DNA from: Candidatus Amarolinea dominans
GTDB taxonomy: Bacteria; Chloroflexota; Anaerolineae; SSC4; Amarolineaceae
Length of the DNA: 64,000 nucleotides
Assembly: GCA_016719785.1 (NCBI GenBank)
Contig: JADJYJ010000003.1
Location: 496,001 to 560,000, forward strand
Direction of reading: 5' to 3'
The position numbers were made by a program, and so were the translations under genes. The notes under the pieces were generated by a model, which saw only the letters and a program-made list of their open reading frames with translations, was not told where the DNA came from and made no database searches. Shown piece after piece: positions 16,077 through 24,962 of this stretch (its first letter is position 1; the number at the start of each line of letters is the position of its first letter).

Positions 16077-16460
16077 CTACCCTTTGACGTAGGATAGCTT
16101 CTCGCGGATGAGGCCGTTTGTCACCCGGAAGAGATCAACGCCACGGACGTGCCCCTTTCGCCCTTCGGTGTCCACCCAACTGTATTTCCAACGCATGATG
16201 CAGCGCTCGCCAAGACCGAAGATCTCCTCGATCTCGATGTGGGCGCGAGGCGATTCGCGGAAGAAGTCCTCCCAAAAGCGCGTGACGACTTCTTTGCCCG
16301 CATAAACTGTGCCGTCGGGGGCCGGGTTCGTATTTTCGAAGACACAATCGTCGCTCATGAGCTGCATCATGCCTGCGACATCCTGACGATTGAAGGCTTT
16401 GTTGAAATCGAGCACGATGCGCATCGCATACTCTAATTTCGACATCCGGATTGGGCTCAT
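16077..16460 (-). CDS. SnoaL-like (NTF2-fold) protein
   Basis: A 127-residue single-domain protein of the NTF2/SnoaL superfamily: an N-terminal helix with FNKAFNRQDVAGMMQLMSDDCVFEN, then KEVVTRFWEDFF, an acidic strand HIEIEEIFG and KYSWVDTEGRKGHVRGVDLF. Members include isomerases, cyclases and dehydratases of small polar substrates as well as non-enzymatic proteins; the reaction here is unknown. AGGAGG lies nine bases before the ATG at 16460. The upstream leader contains two copies of a 12-bp unit GAAAATCCTACC. Confidence 0.75.
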   Translation of the reverse strand: MSPIRMSKLEYAMRIVLDFNKAFNRQDVAGMMQLMSDDCVFENTNPAPDGTVYAGKEVVTRFWEDFFRESPRAHIEIEEIFGLGERCIMRWKYSWVDTEGRKGHVRGVDLFRVTNGLIREKLSYVKG

Positions 16461-16543
16461 ATGAAAGATCCTCCTATTGAAAATCCTACCGAAAATCCTA
16501 CCGAAACTGACTCGACAGATAGTGTGTTTGCTGCGGGCGGCTG

Positions 16544-17277
16544 CTATGGATTGAACCAGTCATGCAAATAGGCATAGGCTGATTCCAACCCGGCATGATC
16601 TATGATCGCCTGCGCCGCGGGCGGCCATGCTTGCCCGTCAACATAGACCGTGTTTTCGATCTGGATGTTGACGCCGTTGTTTCTCATTGCTTGAACGTTG
16701 GTATATGAATTGAGAACATGATTGTCATGGACGGTATCTATCCACATATCCAGCCACCCTGGCGCGGTGTCACAAACATTATTCTGAAACGTGATGGGCG
16801 ATGAACCTTCATCAGCGTAATAGCATCCGAAATCACCCTGCATCCTGCGCACGACGTTACCTTCGATCATCATTCCAGGCTGCTGCCCAAGTGTATAAAC
16901 GCCGCCGCCATCTCGGGCGCGTTGCATCAGGTCGGTGATAACATTGTTGGTGACATGGTTATCATGCGACGTGGTCGAATCTGGGGCCGATTTTGCAGTA
17001 TTGTTTGTCAACCGGGCAGAAAAAGCGGACAGGAGGGTGAGGAGCGGATACAGTCTGCTTGCCGGGCCGGCGGGTCGCAAAGCGACCGCCAACTAAAACG
17101 AGGATAACGACAAACAGAACCAGAAAAAGTGGCTGAACGCGGCGTATTCGATGCGCCCCCCGTGGCGGTGATCTCAGTCACGCGGCCGGCGATGGGCGTC
17201 GGTCCGCGGCAGGCGCTCAGCAGGAGCAGCGCGCAGGCAGCAAGCCAGGCTAACAAGAAATAATGCCGAGGTCTCAT
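16544..17277 (-). pseudogene. Decayed lipoprotein with right-handed beta-helix C-terminus
   Basis: Two pieces of what was probably one gene. From 17277 a lipoprotein signal peptide is encoded (hydrophobic stretch ending LLSAC, with the lipobox Cys), followed by about 25 residues. From about 16985 to 16544, in another frame, lies the C-terminal part of a parallel beta-helix protein (DNHVTNNVITDL, GNVVRRMQGDFGCYY, DNHVLNSYTNVQAM). The body expected between them is missing, and the junction has a GC-rich inverted repeat around GGCGGTCGC/GCGACCCGCC. An internal deletion is the simplest reading. Confidence 0.6.
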
Positions 17278-17317
17278 TGCGTGCCTTCACCAAGAGATTC
17301 AAGCGTGCGATGGGCTT

Positions 17318-17728
17318 CTATTCCGGCCATGTCTCGAATGGCAACATAGAAAGCACAAATCCGTATAGGCCTTCTGCTTCTGTCACCGCACGATCGAATT
17401 GCTCTTGGCCGGGTTCCGTGGCATAGCCTGGGTAGCGATAAACGCGCGCATAGGGTGTCAATTCGATTCCCACATCAATCCAATCCACGAACGTTTCCAC
17501 GCGCAACATCGCAAGACGTATCAAGACTTCGATGTCATGCACTCGCTCGAACGCTTGGTCGCAGTAAACCAGGTAGCCTTTGAGGGATTTCTCGGCTGCT
17601 TGCTGGCAGTGATAAATGGCCGTGTCCAGCAGCGGCGGGTTGCTTGCAGCCAGGACACGCGCAGAAGCCAGGTCATGCTGTGCTTTGATGAGCCAATTCC
17701 GCGTGAGCTGAGATTTGGCGTCGGTCAT
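17318..17728 (-). CDS. HEPN-domain protein, likely toxin of an MNT-HEPN pair
   Basis: A 136-residue all-helical protein. WLIKAQHDLASARVLA and AIYHCQQAAEKSLKGYLV are the typical first two HEPN helices, and FERVHDIEVLI carries the R-x-H signature seen in nucleotidyltransferase-linked HEPN proteins. In characterised MNT-HEPN systems the HEPN partner is an RNase toxin. The ATG at 17728 has AAGGAG eight bases upstream. The gene overlaps the preceding MNT gene by 56 bases, indicating coupled translation. Confidence 0.8.
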   Translation of the reverse strand: MTDAKSQLTRNWLIKAQHDLASARVLAASNPPLLDTAIYHCQQAAEKSLKGYLVYCDQAFERVHDIEVLIRLAMLRVETFVDWIDVGIELTPYARVYRYPGYATEPGQEQFDRAVTEAEGLYGFVLSMLPFETWPE

Positions 17729-18074
17729 ACAGAATTTCTCCTTGATGAGTGATCTTGAATTCCAGCGAGGCGCGTACGTCGCGGAAAAAATCGAACTCCG
17801 CGCGAGTTTTCACGACGACGTCCTTGGCAATGTCAAGGCCCTTCAAACAGCGATGTCCAAGCAGCGAGCGTTCATAGTCCGTGAGGTCACTGTGCGCAAC
17901 AACGACCATCAGATCAATGTCGCTGTCTGCGGTTGGCTTACCCCAGGCTTGTGAGCCAAACAGAATGACTTGCTCTGGTTGAAATTGCTCAACCAGTCGT
18001 CGTGTCACTTCCTGCAGTAAATCGCGGTCAATCGTTCTCATAGTCTTCATCCATCCTGACGCAATAACAACCAT
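17673..18074 (-). CDS. Minimal nucleotidyltransferase (MNT), likely antitoxin
   Basis: A 133-residue protein of the polymerase-beta-like MNT family. The metal and nucleotide site appears as LFGSQAWGKPTADSDIDLMVV at about residues 38-58, the GSxAxG...SDxDL motif with both Asp residues. In known pairs MNT AMPylates the HEPN toxin. A near-consensus promoter upstream places the transcript start about 3 nt before the ATG at 18074; ATGs at 18050 and 18041 are alternatives. The C-terminus runs unusually far beyond the usual GEILYD end and overlaps the HEPN gene. Confidence 0.8.
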   Translation of the reverse strand: MVVIASGWMKTMRTIDRDLLQEVTRRLVEQFQPEQVILFGSQAWGKPTADSDIDLMVVVAHSDLTDYERSLLGHRCLKGLDIAKDVVVKTRAEFDFFRDVRASLEFKITHQGEILYDRRQISAHAELAHQSTA

Positions 18075-18083
18075 ACCAGCTAG

Positions 18084-18112
18084 ATTATAGACCCAAACGA
18101 GCGCCGAGTCAA
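18084..18112 (-). promoter_or_regulatory. Promoter of the MNT-HEPN pair, nearly leaderless
   Basis: On the minus strand TTGACT (18112-18107) and TATAAT (18089-18084) are spaced by 17 bp. The predicted start of transcription is at about 18077, three bases before the ATG at 18074. No ribosome-binding site fits that ATG. Confidence 0.7.
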
Positions 18113-18244
18113 TCGAATCGTGTGTGCCGGGCCATCATCCAACCCGGGCGCAGGCCCACCGGATAAGGATCGCTCGTGGGTGAGGCCGTTGCCGGCTTGC
18201 CCGGCGATGCGTGGAGCAGCCAGCCTGCCGAGGGGGAAGTGGGG

Positions 18245-19645
18245 TCAGGCTGGTACGGCGGACGTTTCGGGTTGGGGAATGGCTGTGGCGCGGCGGAGGA
18301 ACAGCGTGAGCAGGGGAGGTGTGAGCAGGGTGCTCAGGATGACTACGATCACCATGATGGAGAAGACCTGATCAGAAATAACGCCCAGGGCGCGGCCGGA
18401 CGCGGCGAAGATCAAACCGACCTCGCCGCGCGGGATCATGCCCAGGCCGACGATCACCCGATTGACGGGGCCGGCGACCAGGCCGGAGACCATCTTGCCC
18501 GCGAAGGCGACGATCGTGATGCCAAGCGCGATCATCAGCGTGCCTGGATCGAGCAGAGTTTCCAGGCGCACGCTCATGCCGGTCAGGACAAAGAAGATCG
18601 GCACCAGGAAATGTCCCAGCGGCTCCAGCAGGTCCTCGATGTGGCGATCCAGGTGATGGGTGATGACTGTCTGCACTCGTGCCTTGACCTCGGCCGGCGC
18701 GCCGACCATGGCCTGACGCAAATCGGCCATGATCTTGGGGTCCTCGAAATGCTGGAAATGGACGGGGTCGAGCACCAGGCCGGCGGCAAAGGCGCCGACG
18801 ATGGGCGCCAGGCCGATGGCTTCGGCGAAGTGCGCGGTGAGCAGGGCGAAGGCGATCGCCAGGGTGAACTTCATGCCCAGGCCGGTGTGGATTTTGGAAA
18901 AAACGCGGCCCAGGCGTGCGGCCAAAACCTGGCCCAGGACGATGGCGCCGACCAGGAAGGCGATGGCCTTGCCGGTGATGCCAACGATGGCGCCCAGGTC
19001 AACCGCGCCCGCGCTGACGATGGCCGACACCACGGCCAGGATGATCAAGCCGATGACGTCATCAATCACCGCGGCCCCCAGCACCACCTGGGCCTCAGGC
19101 GTCTGCAGTTGGCCCAGGTCGCGGAAAACCCGCGCCGTAATGCCGACCGAGGTGGCGGTGAGGATGGCGCCAATGAAGAGATAGGCCACCGATGGCAAAC
19201 CGGGCAGCAAGAGAGGGCCAACCAGGTAGGCGCCGAGCAGGAAGGGCGCCATGACGCCGACCAGCGCGACCGAGAGAGCGCGCATGCCGACGCGACGCAT
19301 CTGCTGCACGTTCGATTCCAGGCCCACCTGGAAGAGCAAGATGACGACGCCCAACTCGGCCAGGAACTTGATGATCTCGTTGGTCTTGATCGGCTCCAAG
19401 CCATTCAGGCCCACCAGCGCGAGATTGCCCAGAAGGACGCCCACCAACAGCTCGCCCAGGACGGCCGGCTGCCCGATGCGCTCGACCAGGCTGGCGGTCC
19501 TGGCGGCCAGCAAAATGAGAACGATCCACACAAACGTGGAGGGTACACTGAGGCTTTGCGCCGGTTCGGCCAGGGCCTGCACAAACGGCAGCACCATGGC
19601 CAAGAGAGCTACGGGCGTCATCAAACGATTCAAGGTGATTTTCAT
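18245..19645 (-). CDS. Cation/proton antiporter, CPA2 (KefB/GerN-like) family
   Basis: A 466-residue integral membrane protein with about 12 predicted helices plus a signal-like N-terminal segment ending ALA-EP. GQPAVLGELLVGVLLGNL and ELGVVILLFQVGLES are the CPA2 hallmark. SVGITARVFRDLG and AAVIDDVIGLIIL carry the adjacent Asp-Asp ion-binding pair of NapA/GerN-like exchangers. GMIPRGEVGLIFA occurs near the end. It would exchange Na+ or K+ for protons. Start 19645 is supported by GGAG six bases upstream; the longer frame to 19819 is not. No regulatory TrkA domain is attached. It is divergent from the Lrp operon. Confidence 0.85.
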   Translation of the reverse strand: MKITLNRLMTPVALLAMVLPFVQALAEPAQSLSVPSTFVWIVLILLAARTASLVERIGQPAVLGELLVGVLLGNLALVGLNGLEPIKTNEIIKFLAELGVVILLFQVGLESNVQQMRRVGMRALSVALVGVMAPFLLGAYLVGPLLLPGLPSVAYLFIGAILTATSVGITARVFRDLGQLQTPEAQVVLGAAVIDDVIGLIILAVVSAIVSAGAVDLGAIVGITGKAIAFLVGAIVLGQVLAARLGRVFSKIHTGLGMKFTLAIAFALLTAHFAEAIGLAPIVGAFAAGLVLDPVHFQHFEDPKIMADLRQAMVGAPAEVKARVQTVITHHLDRHIEDLLEPLGHFLVPIFFVLTGMSVRLETLLDPGTLMIALGITIVAFAGKMVSGLVAGPVNRVIVGLGMIPRGEVGLIFAASGRALGVISDQVFSIMVIVVILSTLLTPPLLTLFLRRATAIPQPETSAVPA

Positions 19646-19936
19646 GCAGTTCTCCGAAACTTCTGCGTGCGTTTGTGTCTGCGTGCGCTGGTCGTGGATG
19701 TGTGGCTGATGTGTTACTATTGTAATGCTGCGGCTGAGCCAAAACCACGTTATTTTGCACGCAAAGACCGCGCTCTGTCTTGGCACATTGCACAAAATGG
19801 CGCCCGGAACCGGTTGCACGCCGCGGGTCGGAGATTCTGGCGCGGGTTGCAGCGGCCCGTTTGGGGCCAGCGCGGCCGTTGCGCCCTGGCGCGGTGGACA
19901 CCGTCAGGCGGTCATTTCGATTGTTCAGCCAGGGGC

Positions 19937-19965
19937 TTTACAGATAGCGACAAATGGAATAAAAT
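19937..19965 (+). promoter_or_regulatory. Promoter of the lrp-tpl operon
   Basis: TTTACA (19937-19942) and TAAAAT (19960-19965) are separated by 17 bp, giving a start near 19972 and a leader of about 75 nt before the GTG at 20047. The remainder of the 400-bp divergent interval (19646-20046) shows only a weak minus-strand TACAAT near 19722 that could serve the antiporter gene. Confidence 0.6.
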
Positions 19966-20046
19966 AAGGTAAACCCGATCCTGTTTCGCTTCTTCTTCGT
20001 TGATGAACTTTTTCTTCCGAATATCTATTGACTTTGGAGGTCAATT

Positions 20047-20529
20047 GTGTTAAATAGTTCGCAAGACATGGGACTGGATGAGATAGATTTACAGGTGTTG
20101 CGTGAGTTGCAGACCGACGGGCGAATCAGCAACGTGGAACTGGCCCGCCGCGTCAATTTGTCGCCGCCGGCCACGCATGCGCGTATCAGGCGCTTGCAAC
20201 AGCAGGGCTACATCAAGGCGGCGGTAGCCATTGTGGATCGTGAGAAGCTCGGTTTCGATCTGCTCTGCTTCATCCAGATCAGCCTGCAGATGCATCAGTT
20301 GGAGCAGGTGGAGCGCTTCCGCCAGGCGGTACGCCAGATGCCGGAAGTGCTCGAATGTTATCACCTGACGGGTGAGTACGATTACCTCCTCAAGGTGGTC
20401 ATTCGCAACCGCCAGGACCTGGAGCGCTTTGTGGTGGGCAACCTGACCCCGCTGCCCGGCGTGGCCCGCATTCACACCAGCGTGGTGTTCAGTGAAATCA
20501 AGTCGGCGACGGCGTTGCCGATTGGGTGA
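20047..20529 (+). CDS. Lrp/AsnC-family transcriptional regulator
   Basis: A 160-residue regulator: an N-terminal helix-turn-helix (LDEIDLQVLRELQTDGRISNVELARRVNLS, shown as residues 9-38) and a C-terminal RAM/AsnC ligand domain with the usual GEYDYLLKVV strand near residue 115. Such proteins bind amino acids and form octamers on DNA. It is the first gene of an operon with amino-acid lyases, so it most likely senses a substrate amino acid, possibly tyrosine; this is inference. The GTG at 20047 has GGAGG seven bases upstream. Confidence 0.88.
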   Translation: MLNSSQDMGLDEIDLQVLRELQTDGRISNVELARRVNLSPPATHARIRRLQQQGYIKAAVAIVDREKLGFDLLCFIQISLQMHQLEQVERFRQAVRQMPEVLECYHLTGEYDYLLKVVIRNRQDLERFVVGNLTPLPGVARIHTSVVFSEIKSATALPIG

Positions 20530-20570
20530 ATTCAGCATTCAGCGTTCGACTTACAAGGGAGGCGTCAACG

Positions 20571-21986
20571 ATGACACAATCAACCCCACAAACGATGGGC
20601 CAGCAGTTTGGCCGCCGCTCCTGGGCGGAGCCCTGGAAGATCAAGATGGTGGAGCCATTGCGCATGGTGAGCCGGGCCGAGCGGGAGAAGGCACTGGTCG
20701 AGGCCGGCTATAACACTTTTCTCCTGCGCTCGGACGATGTCTATATTGACCTGCTGACCGACAGCGGCACCAGCGCGATGAGCGATCGTCAATGGGCCGG
20801 CATGATGCTGGGCGATGAAGCCTATGCCGGCAGCCGCAATTTCTACCACCTGGAAAACGCGATTCAGACCTACTACGGCTATCGCTACATGGTGCCCACT
20901 CACCAGGGGCGCGGCGCGGAACACCTGTTGAGCCAGACCAGCATCAAGCCGGGGCAGTACGTGCCGGGCAATATGTACTTCACCACCACGCGCCTGCACC
21001 AAGAGATGGCGGGCGGCATCTTCGTGGATGTGATCATTGACGAAGCCCATGACCCCGCCGACATGCACCCGTTCAAGGGCAATGTGGACCTGGCGAAGGT
21101 GGAAGCGCTCATCCAGGAGAAGGGCGCGGAGAACATCGCCTATGTCAGCCTGGCCGGCACAGTCAACATGGCGGGCGGGCAGCCGGTCAGCATGGAGAAT
21201 GCGCGCCAGTTGCGCGCCTTGTGCGACCGCTATGGCGTCAAAATCTATCTCGACGCCACGCGCATGGCCGAGAACGCCTACTTCATCCAGGAACGCGAGC
21301 CGGGCTATGCCGACAAGCCGATTGCGGCCATTGTCCTGGAGTTTTGCTCGTACACCGATGGCGCGTGGATGAGCGCGAAGAAGGACAGCCTGGTCAACAT
21401 TGGCGGCTGGCTGGCCGTCAACGACTGGGACCTGTTCGAGGAACTGCGCAACCTGGTCGTGGTTTTCGAGGGCCTGCACACCTACGGCGGCCTGGCTGGC
21501 CGCGATATGGAAGCGATGGCGATCGGCACGGCCGAGTCTATGCAGGACGATCATATCCGCGCCCGCATCGGTCAGGTGCGCTACCTGGGCCAACTGCTCA
21601 CCGACTGGGGCATTCCGATTGTGCAACCGGTGGGCGGCCATGCCATCTTCGTGGACGCACGCCGTTTCTACCCGCACATCCCGCAAAGCGAATTTCCCGC
21701 GCAGACCCTGGCGGCCGAGCTGTATCTCGATTCGGGCATCCGTTCGATGGAGCGCGGCGTCGTCAGCGCCGGGCGCAATGCCAAGACCGGGGATCACAAC
21801 TACCCCAAGCTGGAACTGACCCGCTTGACCATTCCGCGCCGCGTCTACACGCAGGCGCACATGGACGTGGTCGCGGAGTCGCTTAAAATTGTCTACGACA
21901 ACCGTGACCAGACCCACGGTCTGCGCATGGTCTACGAGCCGAAGTATCTGCGCTTCTTCCAGGCCCGCTTCGAGCCGCTGGCGTGA
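20571..21986 (+). CDS. tpl: Tyrosine phenol-lyase (beta-tyrosinase)
   Basis: A 471-residue PLP enzyme of the tryptophanase/tyrosine phenol-lyase family that cleaves its amino acid to pyruvate, ammonia and an aromatic. NTFLLRSDDVYIDLLTDSG, GDEAYAGSRNFYHLE, VPTHQGRGAEHLLSQ and the PLP-lysine region SAKKDSLVNIGG are all conserved. RSMERGVVSAGRN near residue 400 matches tyrosine phenol-lyases, including the Arg they use for the phenol ring, rather than tryptophanase. GGGAGG lies upstream of the ATG. It is 41 bp from the regulator and 20 bp from the aldehyde dehydrogenase gene. Confidence 0.85.
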   Translation: MTQSTPQTMGQQFGRRSWAEPWKIKMVEPLRMVSRAEREKALVEAGYNTFLLRSDDVYIDLLTDSGTSAMSDRQWAGMMLGDEAYAGSRNFYHLENAIQTYYGYRYMVPTHQGRGAEHLLSQTSIKPGQYVPGNMYFTTTRLHQEMAGGIFVDVIIDEAHDPADMHPFKGNVDLAKVEALIQEKGAENIAYVSLAGTVNMAGGQPVSMENARQLRALCDRYGVKIYLDATRMAENAYFIQEREPGYADKPIAAIVLEFCSYTDGAWMSAKKDSLVNIGGWLAVNDWDLFEELRNLVVVFEGLHTYGGLAGRDMEAMAIGTAESMQDDHIRARIGQVRYLGQLLTDWGIPIVQPVGGHAIFVDARRFYPHIPQSEFPAQTLAAELYLDSGIRSMERGVVSAGRNAKTGDHNYPKLELTRLTIPRRVYTQAHMDVVAESLKIVYDNRDQTHGLRMVYEPKYLRFFQARFEPLA

Positions 21987-22006
21987 GGACGCAGAGGAAA
22001 TAGATC

Positions 22007-23419
22007 ATGAAAATGTTGTTGAATGGTGAGTGGGTCGAGCGGGCGGCGCGCATGGAAGTGCGTGACCCGCAGGATGACAGCCTGGTTGATACGGTGCCGC
22101 AGGCCAACGCAGCCGATATGAACGCGGCCATCGCAGCGGCGGTCTGCGGCTTCGAGCGGACGCGGCGTCTGTCGGTGCATGAGCGCCACGCGATCCTGAC
22201 GCGGGCCGCGGACCTGGTCGCGGCGCGGCGTGAAGAATTCGCCTACACCATTGCCCGCGAGGGCATCAAGACGATTCGCGAGGCGCGCAAGGAGGCGTCA
22301 CGCTGCGTGGACACCCTGCGCATCAGCGCGGAGGAGACGCGTCACCTGACCGGGGAAACCATCCCCTTCGATCAACGTCAGGGCAGCGAAAATCGTTTTG
22401 GCTTCTACATCCGTGAACCGATCGGCGTCATCGGCGCGATTGCGCCTTTCAACGACCCGCTGAACCTGGTGGCGCACAAGATTGGCCCGGCCCTGGCCTC
22501 CGGCAACACCATCATCGTCAAGCCTCATTCGGAGACGCCGCTCAGCGCCCTGCGCCTGGCCGAGGCCATTCAAGAGGCCGGCGCGCCGGCCGGCATGTTG
22601 CAGGTGATTACCGGCCGCGGCAGCGAAGTGGGCGATCTTCTGGTGAGCGATCCGCGCGTGCGCATGATCTCCTTCACCGGCAGTCGCGCGACCGGTGAAA
22701 CGATCATGCGCAAGATCGGGCTGAAGAAGGTGGGCATGGAGTTGGGCAGCAATGCGCCGGTCATCGTGATGGCCGATGCGGATCTCGAACTTGCGGTCAG
22801 CGCCAACGTCAGCGGCGCGTTTTGGGCGGCCGGACAGAACTGCCTGCACGTGCAGCGCCTGTTGGTGCATGAAGCCATCTACGACGCGTTTGTGCCGCGC
22901 TTCGTCGCGGGGGCGCGCGCCTACCGCGTGGGCGACAAGCTGGACGAAGCCACCGACATGGGCCCCATCATCAATCGCGCCGAAGCGCTGCGCATCGAGC
23001 GCACAGTCAACGAGGCCATCGCGGCCGGCGCCACCGTGCTGTGCGGCGGCGAGCGCCACGGTAATTTCTATGCGCCCACTGTCATGACCGATGTGCCGGA
23101 CAGCTGCGCGCTGGCGCAGGAGGAAATCTACGGTCCGGTGACGATCGTCTCCCGTATCCGCGACCTGGAAGATGCCATCCAGCGCGCCAATGCCGTGGAC
23201 TATGGCTTGCAGGCAGGCATCTTCACCCGCGATCTGCAAAGCGCGTTCCAGGCCATGCGCGAACTGCGCGTGGGTGGGGTGATGATCAACGACAGCACCG
23301 ATTACCGGATTGATGCCATGCCGTTTGGCGGCGTCAAAGGGTCCGGCCTGGGTCGCGAAGGAATTCGATTTGCGGTCCATGAGATGACAGAGCCAAAAGT
23401 GGTTTGCTTCAATCTGTAA
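22007..23419 (+). CDS. NAD(P)-dependent aldehyde dehydrogenase
   Basis: A 470-residue ALDH-superfamily enzyme. Catalytic Asn is in APFNDPLN, Glu in GMELGSNAP and Cys in GQNCLHVQR, and the nucleotide-binding SFTGSRATGE is present. The end PFGGVKGSGLGREG is typical. The overall pattern resembles lactaldehyde, sulfolactaldehyde and phosphonoacetaldehyde dehydrogenases more than betaine or fatty aldehyde types. It sits in the tyrosine phenol-lyase operon, so it may oxidise an aldehyde made during amino acid breakdown, but the substrate is not evident. Confidence 0.85.
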   Translation: MKMLLNGEWVERAARMEVRDPQDDSLVDTVPQANAADMNAAIAAAVCGFERTRRLSVHERHAILTRAADLVAARREEFAYTIAREGIKTIREARKEASRCVDTLRISAEETRHLTGETIPFDQRQGSENRFGFYIREPIGVIGAIAPFNDPLNLVAHKIGPALASGNTIIVKPHSETPLSALRLAEAIQEAGAPAGMLQVITGRGSEVGDLLVSDPRVRMISFTGSRATGETIMRKIGLKKVGMELGSNAPVIVMADADLELAVSANVSGAFWAAGQNCLHVQRLLVHEAIYDAFVPRFVAGARAYRVGDKLDEATDMGPIINRAEALRIERTVNEAIAAGATVLCGGERHGNFYAPTVMTDVPDSCALAQEEIYGPVTIVSRIRDLEDAIQRANAVDYGLQAGIFTRDLQSAFQAMRELRVGGVMINDSTDYRIDAMPFGGVKGSGLGREGIRFAVHEMTEPKVVCFNL

Positions 23420-23466
23420 AACCTGTGAGACGGGCGCGGATGAGCCGCCAAGAGGAGATGTAATTC

Positions 23467-24909
23467 ATGTCAACGACCATGTCAGTCAGCATGACAACCG
23501 TCGCGGAATCGGCCAGCGTGCAGGATTACCTGGCGCGCGGGCAGGAGATGAGCCAGGCCGCCGCGGCCCGCCGCGCCATCATGCGCGCCAAGAAGTTCGA
23601 CACCATCGCCGTGCATGGCATGTATGACATGCGGGAGGCGTTGGCCAATCAAGGCAGCATCCTGGAGCCGGCCTTTCTCAGCCCGGCGCAGCATTTCGAG
23701 AACAGCAATCACATGGAAGTTGCGCTGGCCTACCAGATGCCATCGTGGACCTACTCGCGCATTGCCAACCCCACCCTGCACTACCTGGAAGAAACGCTGG
23801 CCCTGCTCGAAGGCTATGGCTACGCCGGTGAGGTTAGCGCCTGTGTCACCGGGTCGGGGATGAGCGCCATCTTCATGGCGACCAATCCCTTCCTGGTCGT
23901 GACGCCGGCCTCCAGCCGCAGCAACGGGCACGGCAGCTACCCCATGAATTTTGTCACCAGCGCCAAATGCTACGGCGGCACCTTCATGCTCTTCAGCCGC
24001 TACGCAGCCGAGCGGGGCGTCGAGGTGCGCTGGGTGCGCGATCCGCTCGATGTCAATGAATGGGCCAGTAAGATGGACGCCAACACGCGCTTCGTCTTTG
24101 GCGAAATGCCCTCGAACCCTGGTTTGGGCATGTTCGACCTGGCCGCGGTGGCCGACCTGGCCCATGCGCACGGCGTGCCGTTGATCGTGGATGCTACCGT
24201 GGCCACGCCGGCGCTCATGCGCCCCTTGCAGCACGGCGCGGACATCGTCGTGCATTCGGTCAGCAAGGCCATGGCCTCCAGCGGTTTTGCCATTGCCGGC
24301 GCGCTGGTTGCCCGCCACGATCTTCCCAGCCGGGTTGGCTCGGACGAGATGCGCGCCAACTTCGCCATCTACACCAAGCTGCTGCCCTTCCGCGATCATG
24401 GCCCGGCGCTCAGCCCCTTCAACGCGCTGATGACGCTGAATGACCTGCGCACCCTGCGCCCCAAGCTCGATCAGATGAGCCGCGGCGCCATGCAGGTCGC
24501 TAACTTCCTGGCGGATCACCCGGCCGTGGCCGAGGTGAGCTATCCCGGTCTGGCAAGCACCCCCGGCCATGATGTGGCCGCCCGTTACATGTGGCTGGCT
24601 GACGGCGCCGATGATTACGGCCAGGAGGTCAACCGCTACGGCTACCTGCTGAGCTTCGCCGTCAAGGATGATGCGCAGGCCGCGCGCCGGGTCTTCGACA
24701 ACCTGCAGATGGTCTGGCGCGCCACCGACCTGGGCCGCATCAAGAGTGTTGCCACCATCCCGGCCATCTCCACCCATCAACAGCAGGGCGAGGCTGGCCG
24801 CAACCTGGGCGGCGTGTCATCCAACCTGATCCGCCTCAGCATCGGCGCCGAACACCCCGCCGACATCATCGCCGACCTCGATCAGGCGCTGTGGGCCGGC
24901 AGGCGTTGA
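23467..24909 (+). CDS. Cys/Met-metabolism PLP-dependent enzyme
   Basis: A 480-residue fold-type-I PLP enzyme of the cystathionine gamma-synthase / methionine gamma-lyase group. The phosphate-binding and Tyr regions appear as YSRIANPTLHYLEETLALLE and TGSGMSAIF. The PLP Lys is in HSVSKAMASSGFAIAGAL. The C-terminal STHQQQGE and GVSSNLIRLSIGAEHPADIIADL complete the family pattern. An N-terminal extension of about 40 residues precedes the domain. It is the last gene of the operon, 47 bp after the aldehyde dehydrogenase and just before a strong terminator. Lyase or synthase activity cannot be distinguished. Confidence 0.85.
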   Translation: MSTTMSVSMTTVAESASVQDYLARGQEMSQAAAARRAIMRAKKFDTIAVHGMYDMREALANQGSILEPAFLSPAQHFENSNHMEVALAYQMPSWTYSRIANPTLHYLEETLALLEGYGYAGEVSACVTGSGMSAIFMATNPFLVVTPASSRSNGHGSYPMNFVTSAKCYGGTFMLFSRYAAERGVEVRWVRDPLDVNEWASKMDANTRFVFGEMPSNPGLGMFDLAAVADLAHAHGVPLIVDATVATPALMRPLQHGADIVVHSVSKAMASSGFAIAGALVARHDLPSRVGSDEMRANFAIYTKLLPFRDHGPALSPFNALMTLNDLRTLRPKLDQMSRGAMQVANFLADHPAVAEVSYPGLASTPGHDVAARYMWLADGADDYGQEVNRYGYLLSFAVKDDAQAARRVFDNLQMVWRATDLGRIKSVATIPAISTHQQQGEAGRNLGGVSSNLIRLSIGAEHPADIIADLDQALWAGRR

Positions 24910-24910
24910 A

Positions 24911-24950
24911 AAAGGAATCTGCCCCCAGCACCACGCTGGGGGCAGATTTT
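24911..24950. terminator. Rho-independent terminator between convergent genes
   Basis: A perfect 14-bp stem (AATCTGCCCCCAGC with its complement) closes a five-base loop and is followed by T residues on the plus strand. On the minus strand it is followed by CCTTTTT. It should end both the lrp-tpl operon and the small minus-strand gene that stops at 24963. Confidence 0.92.
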
Positions 24951-24962
24951 CACACTGCAAAC

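Noticed and set aside
18176..19972. Long open frame opposite the antiporter gene
   Set aside because: Its product is a low-complexity Asp/Gln/His/Ala-rich chain mirroring membrane-protein codons; the minus strand encodes a clear CPA2 antiporter.
22298..24780. Two long open frames opposite the aldehyde dehydrogenase and PLP enzyme genes
   Set aside because: Both are antisense shadows; the plus-strand proteins have full catalytic motifs and ribosome-binding sites.
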